This document shows positions 1-9,480 of a stretch of 64,000 bases of DNA, in pieces; the stretch's first letter is position 1; each line of letters begins with the position of its first letter. Made by a program: the position numbers and the translations under genes. The notes beneath the pieces are model-generated. The model was not told the DNA's origin. It did no database searches and was given only the letters and a program-made list of their open reading frames with translations. The stretch comes from Cohnella endophytica. Lineage in GTDB: Bacteria; Bacillota; Bacilli; Paenibacillales; Paenibacillaceae. The stretch is taken from NCBI RefSeq assembly GCF_003628305.1, contig NZ_RBZM01000007.1, forward strand, positions 62,001 to 126,000, in the 5' to 3' direction.

Positions 1-1020
1 ACCAATGAAGCGTTGGCCGCGCAAGATCCCAAGGATAAGGCGTCCAAAGACGAGATTCCATATAACGCGAGCTTAGGCTCGGGGGTTATTTTTCAGAAGA
101 AAGACGGAAAAGCCTACATCATCACGAACGCGCACGTTATTCAGGACGCGGCCAAGGTTCAAGCGGTTATGGTCAACGGGGACAAGAAGGAAGCGACGAT
201 CGTCGGCAAAGATAACGTGACCGACCTGGCGGTGCTGCAAGTAGACGATAAAGGCGTGGATACGGTCGTCGAGCTCGGTAATTCAAGCAAGCTGCGCGAC
301 GGCGAGATGGTCATCGCGATCGGCAATCCCCTTGGTTTCGGAGATTCCCTCACGCAAGGCATCGTCTCTAACAAGAAGCGGGTTATTCCGGTATCCCTTA
401 ATCAGGACGGCAATTACGACTGGGAGCAAGAAGTGATCCAGATCGACGCGGCGATTAACCAAGGCAACAGCGGCGGCGCGCTCGTCGACTTAAACGGCAA
501 GCTGGTCGGCATTAACAGCATGAAAGTCGCGGACACCGGCGTCGAAGGCATCGGATTCGCCATTCCGATAGACAACGCGATCCCGATTCTTCAGACGCTG
601 ATGGAAAAAGGAAAAATCGCCCGTCCTTACATGGGCTTATATTCAATGGATCTGGGAACGTATCTGGACGGCTTGCAGATGGATGTCGCCGACGATTCGG
701 ATAGCGGCAACGATGGCAGTGCCGACGGTCAGACGGACGGTTCACTGGAGTCGGCCGATCCCATCGTTCCCGACGGCGTGGATGAAGGCGTCATCGTATT
801 GGAAGCGGTCGGTCCATCGCTCGCTGCCGGAATTCAGTTCAACGACATTATCGTGGAGCTCGACGGCAAGCCGATCCGAAGCACCCTGGATCTTCGCAAA
901 TATTTGTATAATAGCAAAAAAATCGGGGAATCGTTGAAGGTAACCTACTATCGGGACGGCAAGAAGGCTTCCCTTAACGTGAAGCTTCAAGAGAAAACGG
1001 AAGAGCCGCAAGATCGTTAA
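1..1020 (+). CDS. HtrA/DegP-family serine protease, PDZ-containing (5' partial)
   Basis: The reading frame is open from base 1, so the N-terminus (probably cytoplasmic tail plus membrane anchor) lies outside the window. A chymotrypsin-fold protease domain fills about residues 15-205, counted from base 1. The catalytic triad is visible: His45 in TNAHVI, Asp75 in TDLAVL and Ser157 in GNSGGAL. An acidic Asp/Ser-rich linker (about 225-250) leads to one C-terminal PDZ domain (about 255-330) with the usual substrate-binding region. HtrA proteins degrade misfolded envelope proteins outside the membrane. The CxxH/CxxC gene follows immediately, as in Bacillus subtilis where yyxA(htrC)-yyzF ends the walRK operon, so this is probably the orthologous locus. 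The family call is firm; which HtrA paralogue it is rests on context. Confidence 0.93.
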   Translation, partial: TNEALAAQDPKDKASKDEIPYNASLGSGVIFQKKDGKAYIITNAHVIQDAAKVQAVMVNGDKKEATIVGKDNVTDLAVLQVDDKGVDTVVELGNSSKLRDGEMVIAIGNPLGFGDSLTQGIVSNKKRVIPVSLNQDGNYDWEQEVIQIDAAINQGNSGGALVDLNGKLVGINSMKVADTGVEGIGFAIPIDNAIPILQTLMEKGKIARPYMGLYSMDLGTYLDGLQMDVADDSDSGNDGSADGQTDGSLESADPIVPDGVDEGVIVLEAVGPSLAAGIQFNDIIVELDGKPIRSTLDLRKYLYNSKKIGESLKVTYYRDGKKASLNVKLQEKTEEPQDR

Positions 1021-1066
1021 GTAATATCCGAGCATCCCAGTAAGCGAACGAGAAGGGAACTGGACC

Positions 1067-1234
1067 ATGTACTGTGTATGCCGCGAGCATGTAGAGCTTG
1101 CGATCGATAAATTCGTGGACGAATACGAGGATGCGCCCGATCTGGTTAACTTGCAGACGACGACATTCTCGGCCTGGCACCCGCCCGAGCATTGCGAGTG
1201 GTGCGGTAACAAGGTGGAAATCTTGGTGGTATAG
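1067..1234 (+). CDS. CxxH/CxxC mini-protein (YyzF-like)
   Basis: A 55-residue ORF starts at ATG 1067 after an AGAAGGG ribosome-binding site. It carries CVCREH near the N-terminus and HCEWC near the C-terminus, the paired CxxH and CxxC motifs that define the CxxH/CxxC (BA_5709) family, probably a small zinc-binding protein of unknown function. It follows the HtrA gene by 46 bases, matching the B. subtilis order htrC-yyzF. In that species rlmH follows directly; here rlmH is about 34.5 kb further on. The function is unknown; the family assignment is confident. Confidence 0.85.
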   Translation: MYCVCREHVELAIDKFVDEYEDAPDLVNLQTTTFSAWHPPEHCEWCGNKVEILVV

Positions 1235-1247
1235 TCGCGACGTATAG

Positions 1248-1287
1248 AAGGCCGCAGGCTCTCCGGAAGGAGGAAGCTTGCGGCCTT
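1248..1287. terminator. Hairpin between convergent genes
   Basis: Arms AAGGCCGCA and TGCGGCCTT form a 9-bp stem that extends by about four more pairs, including one wobble. The T-rich tail is weak. It lies between the CxxH/CxxC gene and the convergent response-regulator gene and could serve both. Confidence 0.6.
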
Positions 1288-1301
1288 ATTCGTATTGAGC
1301 T

Positions 1302-2915
1302 TTAATGCTCCGATTTGTAGTCGACGGGGGAGTAGCCGGTATATTTCTTGAACGCTTGGCTAAAGTGGCTGGTATTCGAGAATCCGACGATCTCGGACAC
1401 CTCGAAAATTTTGAGATCCGTTTGTTGAAGCAATTGTTTGGCTTTGTCCATTCGTACCCGCGTTATATATTGGTGAATGGTTTCTCCGACCTCCGACTTG
1501 AACAAGGTGCACAGATAGTTGGTGTTCATATACACCTCCGTAGATAGACGCTGTAACGAGATTTCCTCCCCGAAGCGTTCGTCGATGTAACTTCTGACCT
1601 GTTCGATTTCCTTGCGGTAGCTTGTGCTCTTCGAACGGTTGATCCGCTCGAGGCTGATTTCGGCGAAAGAACGAAGCGCATCCCTTAACCGGATGGAATC
1701 CGAATAGGTATGAAGCTTATCGTAGAGCTCGTCGTAACCGGTATCGAGCAGGCTTAAGTTCAACGCGGAGAAAATTTTCGAGGCGGTCAGCAGCAATTGT
1801 TGAACCGTTGACTTCATCATGGCGTAGGCTTGATCCGAACCGGATTCCCCGGAAGCATCGAACCATTCGTCAAGCACATCAAGCGCGCGTTCGTCCCCGT
1901 TGCGCAGATATTGTCCCCACAGCAGCTCTTTCTCGTAAGCGTAACCTACGGCCTGATCGGACGATGGCGGCAACTCCAAGCTGGAGGCGTCGATGAGTTT
2001 GCTCTTGCCCAGCACGGCGCTTAATCGAATGGCGGCGTGTGCTTCTTTGCAAGAATAGTGAATCTGCTCGATCCCGGAATAGACGTTTCCGATTCCGATC
2101 GAGACGGATAAATTCAAGTAGCGCTTGATATTATCTTTAATGTCCGCGGCCAGCTCCAAGCAAACTTTTTTCAAATCCGCGGGCTCCGGGTCACCCTCAT
2201 TCAACGAAACCAATACTTCCAGCGTGTTTTCCAGCGCAACTACGGATACTCCCCAATGTTCCCGGTTAAGAACCTCGTCGCACACGTTGCGAACGGCGAA
2301 TAGCGATAATTGTCGATTGGCTTCTTCGGTGCCGGGTCTCGTTAAGAACTGCTCGAGACCGATATGGAGTACGGCAAATTTGGACGAAGGGAACCGAATT
2401 CCCGTATACTCCATTCTTCGATCGACATCCGATGGAGAATAACGTTGATGGAGTAAGTCGGAGACCAGCTTCTCACGGAGCAGAGGCATCGCTTCCTCGA
2501 TATTCTTCTCTAGTTTTTGAATGAAGTTGGTCTGATCCGTCTGCTCCCTCACGCGGAGGACCGCCTTCTGCACGGCTTCCGAGAGCTCGCGAGGGGAGAT
2601 CGGCTTCAAGAGATATTCGTTAACGCCGAGCTGAATCGCTTCTTGGGCATATTGGAATTCGTCGTAACCGGATAAAATGATGAACACGGCGTCGGGCAGA
2701 TTTTCCTTCGATGCCTTCATGAACTCGAGACCGCTCATCCGGGGCATATTGATGTCCAGAAGTATGATGTCGGGACGATGCAGCAGGGCCAGCTCGAGAG
2801 CTTCCTTGCCGTCTTCGGCCAGCGCCGCGACCTCAAGCCCGAGCTCGTCCCAGTCGAAGCCCTCCGCGATGCCGAGTCGGATATTCTCTTCGTCGTCTAC
2901 GATCATGATTTTCAT
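1302..2915 (-). CDS. Response regulator, YesN type (REC plus AraC HTH)
   Basis: A 537-residue regulator. The N-terminal receiver domain (about 1-125) has the acidic pocket DD at 7-8, phospho-acceptor Asp54 in LLDINMP and the conserved Lys in LLKPIS. The centre (about 150-420) is a variable linker typical of YesN-like proteins. The C-terminus (about 435-535) is an AraC-type double helix-turn-helix ending in the signature FSNTSHFSQAFKKYTGYSP. It follows the histidine kinase gene by 18 bases on the same strand, so the two form one operon. Such pairs normally sense an extracellular sugar or oligosaccharide and activate an adjacent CUT1 ABC importer, here the divergent operon from 4.8 kb onward. 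The specific ligand is not deducible. Confidence 0.93.
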   Translation of the reverse strand: MKIMIVDDEENIRLGIAEGFDWDELGLEVAALAEDGKEALELALLHRPDIILLDINMPRMSGLEFMKASKENLPDAVFIILSGYDEFQYAQEAIQLGVNEYLLKPISPRELSEAVQKAVLRVREQTDQTNFIQKLEKNIEEAMPLLREKLVSDLLHQRYSPSDVDRRMEYTGIRFPSSKFAVLHIGLEQFLTRPGTEEANRQLSLFAVRNVCDEVLNREHWGVSVVALENTLEVLVSLNEGDPEPADLKKVCLELAADIKDNIKRYLNLSVSIGIGNVYSGIEQIHYSCKEAHAAIRLSAVLGKSKLIDASSLELPPSSDQAVGYAYEKELLWGQYLRNGDERALDVLDEWFDASGESGSDQAYAMMKSTVQQLLLTASKIFSALNLSLLDTGYDELYDKLHTYSDSIRLRDALRSFAEISLERINRSKSTSYRKEIEQVRSYIDERFGEEISLQRLSTEVYMNTNYLCTLFKSEVGETIHQYITRVRMDKAKQLLQQTDLKIFEVSEIVGFSNTSHFSQAFKKYTGYSPVDYKSEH

Positions 2916-2933
2916 GGATAACGCCTCCTGGCT

Positions 2934-4721
2934 CTAAGTTAATTCCAACGGGGGTTGCTCGACTTGGGGCAGGAGAAGGCGGATAACGGTGCCTTCGCCG
3001 AGGGTGCTTTCGAAAGATAGGCCGTACAGAACGCCGAAGGAAAGCTGGATGCGGTCGTGAACGTTCCGCAAGCCGTAACCCTTGGCGGGATCATTCGTCT
3101 TCGAGCCGCTTAAGGATTCCCGCAGCTTGCTTTGTTGTTCCTCGTTCAGCCCGCAGCCGTCGTCGGCGACGACGATCGCGATGTCGTTACCTTGTTCGGC
3201 CACGCTAATGCGGACGCTTCCTTTGCCTCCTTGATCCTTGAACGCGTGAAGAAGCGAATTCTCGACGATCGGCTGCAAGATCAGCTTAGGAATATAATAA
3301 TTCAAGGCTTCCGGGGCGACTTCGATCTCCGATTCGAACCGGTTGGAATATCTGAACTTCTGAATGTTGAGATAGCTGCGGATATGCTCGATTTCTTGAT
3401 GGAGCGGGATAAACGGACTTCCATTGCTTAAGCTAATCCGGAAAAACTTTCCGAGGTTCGTCAAGACGTCGCTGATCTCCATCTCTTTTTTCCTAACGGC
3501 AAACCAATTCATCGACTCCAAAGTGTTATATAGGAAATGGGGATTGATCTGGGCCTGCAACGCCGTTAGTTCGGCTTTTCGCTTCAGTTTCTCCTCCTGG
3601 ATATTCCGCTCGATCAGATTTTCCATTCCGTTGGACATGCGGATCAGAACTCCGTTGAGCCGTTCGATCTCATCCCCGCTGCGAATATCGGCTTGAACTT
3701 TGAAGTTACCCTTCTCCATCTCGCGGATGACGTTCATTAGCTTGGCGAGCGGAACGGTGATTCCCTTGGATATGAAAATGGAGATGACGGCGGCGAGCAG
3801 GATGCAAATGATGCCGGCGATGATCAAATAATAACGCAGGGAGGATACCTCCCACATGATCTTGTCGTAGGGCGCAAAGCTGATCAATTGCCAGTCGTAC
3901 TTGGACATGGAAGATTTCAAGACGAGATACCGTTGCCCTTGAAGGCGAATAGAGTCATGTCGAAAATCATTGTCCGTCACGGAAGGCAGTAATTTGGCTA
4001 CGTCGATCTGCGGATATAGCTCGGTTTGTTGCAGCATAATCTGCCGATTGCTGTTATAAACGACGGTTCCCCAGTCGTCGGAGGAGTCGAGCTGCCTAAG
4101 CGCGTTGTTTAAGATTTTGGCATCCATCTCGATAGCAACGGTGAACAAGTATTGCGTAGGGTCGGCTAGGTCGTATGCCTTTTTGATATAAGTGAGCGTT
4201 TCTATGCCTTCTAGGCTTGTCCCGCGGATAATGGAAGTATGAATGCTGGAGAAGTAACTGTCTCCGGAGGATTGCTCGTAGGATTTATACCATTCATCTT
4301 GGAAGAATACGTTCTTGTAATCGTAGTCGAAGCTATAGACGATACGATCGTTTTCTTCGAACAACGAAATATCCGTAATATAAGATTTGAGAAACTGATA
4401 TTTTTTGACGGCGTTATCCAGCAACTGCCTCGTTTTGGAGTCTTGTTCATTTGCCTTTATCGTATGGATATCGTCCAGAATTTGATCGTCGACGGAAATG
4501 TTCTTGGCGAGTTCCGCGACGTCCTGAAGGTAAAACTCGACATTGTCGAGGCTTTTATTGACGACTTGTTGATTGTAGAGGGAAATCTTATTCTCCACGA
4601 TACGCGAGATTTGCTCATAAGCGATGGTCGTAATGGCCGCTACGCATATGCAAATAACCGCCAGAAAACCGATCAATATTTTGCGGTTGATCGTTAAGTT
4701 CCATCTCAGAATCGATCTCAT
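2934..4721 (-). CDS. Sensor histidine kinase, YesM type
   Basis: A 595-residue membrane kinase. A first transmembrane helix lies near residues 13-33. An extracellular cache-like sensor region (about 35-295) and a second helix (about 298-320) lead into a HAMP domain (about 320-375). The His_kinase domain holds phospho-acceptor His395 in QINPHFLYNTLES, followed by a HATPase_c domain with N-box PIVENSLLHA, G1 box DDGCGL and G2 box GYGLRNV. It is co-transcribed with the response regulator and divergent from a solute-binding lipoprotein gene. In this family such lipoproteins may also present ligand to the kinase; that role here is inference. Confidence 0.94.
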   Translation of the reverse strand: MRSILRWNLTINRKILIGFLAVICICVAAITTIAYEQISRIVENKISLYNQQVVNKSLDNVEFYLQDVAELAKNISVDDQILDDIHTIKANEQDSKTRQLLDNAVKKYQFLKSYITDISLFEENDRIVYSFDYDYKNVFFQDEWYKSYEQSSGDSYFSSIHTSIIRGTSLEGIETLTYIKKAYDLADPTQYLFTVAIEMDAKILNNALRQLDSSDDWGTVVYNSNRQIMLQQTELYPQIDVAKLLPSVTDNDFRHDSIRLQGQRYLVLKSSMSKYDWQLISFAPYDKIMWEVSSLRYYLIIAGIICILLAAVISIFISKGITVPLAKLMNVIREMEKGNFKVQADIRSGDEIERLNGVLIRMSNGMENLIERNIQEEKLKRKAELTALQAQINPHFLYNTLESMNWFAVRKKEMEISDVLTNLGKFFRISLSNGSPFIPLHQEIEHIRSYLNIQKFRYSNRFESEIEVAPEALNYYIPKLILQPIVENSLLHAFKDQGGKGSVRISVAEQGNDIAIVVADDGCGLNEEQQSKLRESLSGSKTNDPAKGYGLRNVHDRIQLSFGVLYGLSFESTLGEGTVIRLLLPQVEQPPLELT

Positions 4722-4818
4722 GAATTAGAGTCACCCACATCCGTTATTGAATCGTCTCACAGCTTAGTATAGTTTAAGAAGGAGATAATAAATATGTCGA
4801 AATTTGGTGAGGTCCGAC

Positions 4819-6099
4819 ATGAAACGAATGAAAGCCATATTCAGCGTAATCATGATCGCCGCATTGCTGACGGGCTGCTTGGATCGGAAAGACAAAACGC
4901 CGTCGGGGGCTTCGAAGAACGACGATTTGACGGGAACGATAACGATCTGGTCGTACGCCACGGACAATGAGGCGAAGATCAATAAGGCGTTTAACCAGCT
5001 CTATCCGGGAATCAAGGTCGAGGTTATTCCGGTTCCTTGGGCCGATTATGACCGCAAATTTCAGATCGCCTTAGCCACCGGCGCGGATCTTCCGGATATC
5101 GTGACCGTGGAATCCTACTGGTGGGGAAAATGGCAGCAGAAAAAAAGCGTGTTCGAAGATTTATCCCTCTACGGCATCCAGGCAGCCGATATTAACGAAA
5201 TGTCGTCGGAGCTCATCCGAGGACCGGATGGGGAGCTTGCGTTCGTACCCGTCGCGACCGGAATCGCTTGTATATGGTACCGTAAGGATCTCGCTCAGAA
5301 ATATTACGGCTTCGGCGACTCGAACTCGCTGGAGAAGAAGTTGACCTCTTGGGATGCGTTATTGGATCTAGGTCGCCGAATCAAGGAAGAAAGCCAAGGC
5401 AAAGAGTTTTTGTTCCCAGACACGATGTCGGTCGAAGAATTCTTGATTGCTTCCCATAAGGATTACATGGACGGGAATGCATTGCTCTTAACGGACCGGA
5501 TTCTTCCCCAGTTCGAACTGATCCAGAAGATGCTGGAGCAGGGATATATCGCGAAATACAAGGGAATGGACCTGGACCGGTCTTATGTTCAAGGGAATGT
5601 CATGTTCTATCCGTTCGCGGATTGGCGGAGCGATTATATCAAGAGCGTGGACCGTAACGGAACGGGCAAATGGGGGGTCATGAAGCCGCCGGGAGAAGTG
5701 TTCGTTCGCGGCGGCTATGGATATGCCATACCGAAGAAGAGCAATCAGGCAAACAAGAAGCTTGCCGCCAAACGGATCGAGTTCGTACTCTCCCAGCAAG
5801 GGTCGCAGGCGGTCATAATGGACACGAATCAGTTCTCCGCGTATCGCAACGCCTTCACGGATACGATTCTGAGGACGACGGATCCTTACTTCAAGGAGAA
5901 CATCCAGCAGAAAATATTCGATTGGTCTAAGGAAATTCGCAAACCGGTCCGTTACGGGGAGTATGACGACATTATCGAAATGGAGCTCCGGATTCAAGCC
6001 TATAACATGATGATGTCTAGCATTACGGCCAAGCAGGCGATCGACAACGCAAGAAAAGAGATCGAATCCAAGCTGAAAGGCAAGATTCTGATTAAATAG
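4819..6099 (+). CDS. Solute-binding lipoprotein of a CUT1 sugar ABC system (first of two)
   Basis: About 426 residues from ATG 4819, chosen because it directly precedes a lipoprotein signal peptide (MKRMKAIFSV, lipobox LLTGC) and follows GGTGAGG by 6 bases. In-frame TTG 4804 and GTG 4807 are less likely. The mature protein is a family 1 extracellular solute-binding protein; WGKW and a Trp-rich sugar-binding region are visible. It is clearly paralogous to the next gene (shared ESYWWGK, WGVM.PPG and RGG blocks). A terminator separates the two, so this copy may be expressed separately, perhaps as an accessory sensor for the divergent YesM-type kinase. An out-of-frame ORF (4794-4970) with a stronger ribosome-binding site overlaps its start; see findings. 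Confidence 0.88.
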   Translation: MKRMKAIFSVIMIAALLTGCLDRKDKTPSGASKNDDLTGTITIWSYATDNEAKINKAFNQLYPGIKVEVIPVPWADYDRKFQIALATGADLPDIVTVESYWWGKWQQKKSVFEDLSLYGIQAADINEMSSELIRGPDGELAFVPVATGIACIWYRKDLAQKYYGFGDSNSLEKKLTSWDALLDLGRRIKEESQGKEFLFPDTMSVEEFLIASHKDYMDGNALLLTDRILPQFELIQKMLEQGYIAKYKGMDLDRSYVQGNVMFYPFADWRSDYIKSVDRNGTGKWGVMKPPGEVFVRGGYGYAIPKKSNQANKKLAAKRIEFVLSQQGSQAVIMDTNQFSAYRNAFTDTILRTTDPYFKENIQQKIFDWSKEIRKPVRYGEYDDIIEMELRIQAYNMMMSSITAKQAIDNARKEIESKLKGKILIK

Positions 6100-6134
6100 C
6101 GGACAAGCGTGAATACATCTGAAGATTACGATAG

Positions 6135-6178
6135 AGAACCCGAAGAATTCGAATTCTAACGGGTTCTTTTTCTTTTTA
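6135..6178 (+). terminator. Rho-independent terminator after first solute-binding gene
   Basis: Perfect 8-bp stem AGAACCCG / CGGGTTCT followed by a long T-rich run. The loop contains the palindrome GAATTCGAATTC. It separates the first lipoprotein gene from the main ABC operon. Confidence 0.9.
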
Positions 6179-6258
6179 TACTGGGTTCATAGCCAGGGAA
6201 CATGCGGCCGCAGACCACCTGAGCCTTACACATCGAATAGGTACTGGAGGCTTATACC

Positions 6259-7614
6259 GTGAAGAAACGCAGCACTAGTCTGTTGCTTCTCGTAGGAATC
6301 GTCGTAAGTTTGCTAGCGGGTTGCGGAAACAAAGACAACAATTCGGCTAACGGCAACGCATCTCCTTCGCCATCGGCGGAGCCGAGCGTTAGCGCTAGCG
6401 CATCGCCATCGGAATCGACAGGGGACACAGAGAAGAAGCCGGAGGATTATAAAGGCGAGATTACGGTCTGGACATGGAATAACGATTACTTCAAAGAGCG
6501 CGTGGCGGATTTCGAAGCGACTTACCCTAACGTCAAAGTTAATCTCACGACAATGGGCTGGGGCGACTATCTGACGAAATTCGAGGCGACCAAAGCTTCC
6601 GGAGGAGACCTGCCCGACGTGGCGCTGGCGGAATCTTACTGGTGGGGCAAGATGCTCGGCTATAAAGATATATTCTTGGACCTCGGCACCGTAGGCTTTA
6701 ACAAAGAAGATCTAGTCGCGTCGGCGTCGGAAGCGGTCGTGAACCAGGAAGGTAAATTCGTGGCGATTCCGGAAGGCTTGGGCGTAGGAGCGATCTGGTA
6801 TCGCAAGGATTTGGCCAAGCAGTATCTGGGTACGGACGATGCGAACGAGCTTGCCGCGAAATTGTCCACATGGGACGACTTTTTCAAAGCGGGCGATACG
6901 ATCAAGAGCCAAAGCGGCGGCAAAGTGTTCTTGACGCCGAACGCGACCGACTCGATCGAAGCGCTCATCGGATCTCTGAAAACATCGGGTAAAAGCTATG
7001 TAGACGGAGATATGCTTACGTTGGACAATATGAAACCGGCGTTCCAATACGTCGAGCAAGGCTTGAAATCGGGCACGATCGGCAAGCTTGAAGGACCGGC
7101 GGCGGATGCGGCATGGTCGCAAGGCAACGTTGTTTTCTTCCCGTCGGCAGGCTGGAGAGAAGGCTTCATTCCGAACGTGGACAAGGACGGCAAAGGCCGT
7201 TGGGGCGTCATGGTGCCTCCGGGCGGAAGCTACTTCCGAGGCGGTACGGCCGAATTGATCGTGGACAAGAAAGATCCGGCCAAAGCGGAATTGGCGGCAC
7301 TGTTCATCAAGCAAAGCCTTTACACCGAGCAAGGCATGAAAATCAACTTCAAGTACGGCAACGTGAGCGCGGTTAAGAGCTTCGTGGACAACAAAGTCAC
7401 GAACGGCGTGAATGAATTCTACGGCGTAGACCTCACGGCTCTCTACTATGACTGGCTCTCCAAGATGCCGCCCGCGAAATACGGCAAGAACGACAGCATC
7501 ATCGAGGACGCGCTTAAGACGCAAGCCAACGCGATTCAGAAAGCGGGCATTACCGCGGATGCGGCTCTAAGCAACGCGGCCAAAGAAATCAAGGACAAAG
7601 CCAGCATCCAGTAA
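6259..7614 (+). CDS. Solute-binding lipoprotein of a CUT1 sugar ABC importer
   Basis: 451 residues from GTG 6259, preceded by TGGAGG. The N-terminus is a lipoprotein signal peptide ending in LLAGC, followed by a Ser/Pro/Ala-rich tether (about 28-55) and a family 1 solute-binding domain. It captures an oligosaccharide outside the membrane and delivers it to the two permeases encoded directly downstream. No ATPase gene is present in the operon; CUT1 systems of this kind commonly share a household MsmK-type ATPase encoded elsewhere (family knowledge). A perfect hairpin between this gene and the first permease probably keeps the lipoprotein message in excess. Confidence 0.92.
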   Translation: MKKRSTSLLLLVGIVVSLLAGCGNKDNNSANGNASPSPSAEPSVSASASPSESTGDTEKKPEDYKGEITVWTWNNDYFKERVADFEATYPNVKVNLTTMGWGDYLTKFEATKASGGDLPDVALAESYWWGKMLGYKDIFLDLGTVGFNKEDLVASASEAVVNQEGKFVAIPEGLGVGAIWYRKDLAKQYLGTDDANELAAKLSTWDDFFKAGDTIKSQSGGKVFLTPNATDSIEALIGSLKTSGKSYVDGDMLTLDNMKPAFQYVEQGLKSGTIGKLEGPAADAAWSQGNVVFFPSAGWREGFIPNVDKDGKGRWGVMVPPGGSYFRGGTAELIVDKKDPAKAELAALFIKQSLYTEQGMKINFKYGNVSAVKSFVDNKVTNGVNEFYGVDLTALYYDWLSKMPPAKYGKNDSIIEDALKTQANAIQKAGITADAALSNAAKEIKDKASIQ

Positions 7615-7632
7615 ATCCAAACATCCATAGGC

Positions 7633-7661
7633 GGAAGGACGGAGATCGCATCCGTCCTTCC
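7633..7661 (+). promoter_or_regulatory. Intercistronic stem-loop between binding protein and permease
   Basis: Perfect 11-bp inverted repeat GGAAGGACGGA / TCCGTCCTTCC around a 7-base loop, without a T-run. Such hairpins after binding-protein genes usually act as partial attenuators or mRNA 3'-end stabilisers. Confidence 0.75.
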
Positions 7662-7686
7662 TTCCGATAGGGAGCGTGCAACGACG

Positions 7687-8592
7687 ATGAACTCCTCGAA
7701 ATACGGCTATTTGTTCGTTTCGCCGTTTTTTATTTTTCTTTTCTGCTTCTCGCTCGTCCCGATCCTATTCACCCTTTTCGTTAGCTTCATGAACTGGGAT
7801 CAATTCGAGAACATGCATTTTATCGGCTTAAAGAACTATATCGACGTCTTGCAGGGCGGCTTATTCTTCAAGTCCCTCTACAATACGCTGCTGATCATGG
7901 CCATCTCGTTGCCCGTCAGCCTCGTGCTGTCTCTTGGATTGGCTTTCCTGATTAACGAGAAAATGACGAAGATGAGCTCCTTTTTCCGGACGGCGTTTTT
8001 TCTTCCGTACATTACGACGCCGGTCGCGGTCGGCGTATTGTTCAGCTTGTTGTTCAACTACCAATTAGGCTTTATTAATATTTTGCTGCAGAAGAGCGGA
8101 CTGCTCGGCGAACCGATCTATTGGATGGCCAAACCCGTATACGTGGTGAGCATCGTGGCTCTGATCGTCGTATGGAAAAGCTTCGGTTACAACATGATTT
8201 TGTATTTGGCGGGCTTGCAGACGATTCCTCACGAACTATACGAGGCGGCGGAAATCGACGGCGCCAACCTATGGCGAAGATTCCTGGCGATCACATTGCC
8301 CATGCTTCGTCCGATCTCCCTGTTCGTCATCGTCACGACGGTCATCTGGGGACTGCAAATATTCGATGAACCGGCACTACTAATGGTCGGCACGGATTCG
8401 AGTAGCAGCATTTCCAATACGCTAGGCGGACCGGAGAAATCGGTGTATACGCTAGTGTCTTACGTATACGAGGAAGGTTTTGTCTTGTTCCGTCCGGGCA
8501 GATCGGCAGCCGTCGCGTATTTGATGACCTTGGTCATCGTCGTCGCGTCATGGATGAGCATACGGTTCGTGAATAGGGGGCAGAAAGCCTAA
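7687..8592 (+). CDS. ABC sugar permease, first subunit (MalF/UgpA/LplB-like)
   Basis: 301 residues, about six transmembrane helices, with the EAA loop that docks the ATPase visible as EAAEIDGANLWRRFLAITLP. It starts at ATG 7687 after AGGGAGCG. Its stop codon overlaps the next gene's start (TAATG), so the two permeases are translationally coupled. With the upstream lipoprotein it forms a CUT1 (di- and oligosaccharide) importer. The adjacent GH42 and GxGYxYP-like enzymes suggest a beta-galactoside-containing substrate. Confidence 0.93.
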   Translation: MNSSKYGYLFVSPFFIFLFCFSLVPILFTLFVSFMNWDQFENMHFIGLKNYIDVLQGGLFFKSLYNTLLIMAISLPVSLVLSLGLAFLINEKMTKMSSFFRTAFFLPYITTPVAVGVLFSLLFNYQLGFINILLQKSGLLGEPIYWMAKPVYVVSIVALIVVWKSFGYNMILYLAGLQTIPHELYEAAEIDGANLWRRFLAITLPMLRPISLFVIVTTVIWGLQIFDEPALLMVGTDSSSSISNTLGGPEKSVYTLVSYVYEEGFVLFRPGRSAAVAYLMTLVIVVASWMSIRFVNRGQKA

Positions 8593-9431
8593 TGCATGCT
8601 TCTAGAAGATCCGACGCTAATTTTGCAATCAAAGGTTTAACGTATATCGTCTTCGTTCTGCTGGCGATATTCACGTTAATTCCTTTCTATAGCATGTTCA
8701 TTATGGGGACTTACGATAGCTATCGCTTATTCGAGTTCGACGGGTTACCTTCGAATTACTTGTCCGCGAATTGGAAGACGGTCATGAAGGTGCCGGAGAT
8801 GGGGGACTTCTTCACGAATAGCCTCATCGTGTCGGCGGTAGCGGTCTCTCTCGGCGTGCTGATCTGCACCGCGTGCGGATACGGGCTCGCGAAATTCAGC
8901 TTTAAGGGCCGCGATTCCCTTAATCGTCTCGTGCTGTTCACGATGATGGTCCCGTACCAATTGGGGTTGGTCGCCTACGTATGGGAAATGCGCGTCCTGC
9001 ATCTGAACGATACGCTCGTTCCGACGATTTTGCCCTCGCTCTGCTTGGGCTTCGGCGTATTCTGGATGACGCAATATATCCGGGATACGGTGCCGACGGA
9101 AATTATGGAGAGCGCGAGAATCGATGCCGCGGGCGAGGTACGCATTTTCTTCAACATTATTTTCCCGATTATATCCCCTGCGATCGTTACGCTTGGTCTG
9201 CTGATATTCATCTGGTCCTGGAATAGCTTCCTAGTGCCGCTGCTAACGATCAACGATGTACACAAATATACGCTACCGCTCGGAGTAACGCTGTTCAACG
9301 GGCTTTATTCCACCGATAACGGGGCGAAAATATTGGCGATTTCCTTGTCGACTCTGCCGGTCATTCTCGTCTATGTTCTGTTCTCGAATAAACTGATCAG
9401 CGGACTTACGGCGGGTGCGGTGAAAGGGTAA
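8592..9431 (+). CDS. ABC sugar permease, second subunit (MalG/UgpE-like)
   Basis: 279 residues, about six transmembrane helices, EAA loop ESARIDAAGEVRIFFNIIFP and the typical C-terminal LISGLTAGAVKG. It overlaps the preceding permease by one base (TAATG). It is the partner channel subunit of the CUT1 importer. Confidence 0.93.
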   Translation: MHASRRSDANFAIKGLTYIVFVLLAIFTLIPFYSMFIMGTYDSYRLFEFDGLPSNYLSANWKTVMKVPEMGDFFTNSLIVSAVAVSLGVLICTACGYGLAKFSFKGRDSLNRLVLFTMMVPYQLGLVAYVWEMRVLHLNDTLVPTILPSLCLGFGVFWMTQYIRDTVPTEIMESARIDAAGEVRIFFNIIFPIISPAIVTLGLLIFIWSWNSFLVPLLTINDVHKYTLPLGVTLFNGLYSTDNGAKILAISLSTLPVILVYVLFSNKLISGLTAGAVKG

Positions 9432-9480
9432 GCGAATCGAAAGGCATCAAGAGGTTGGACCAAAAAGGAGAGACGGAAAG

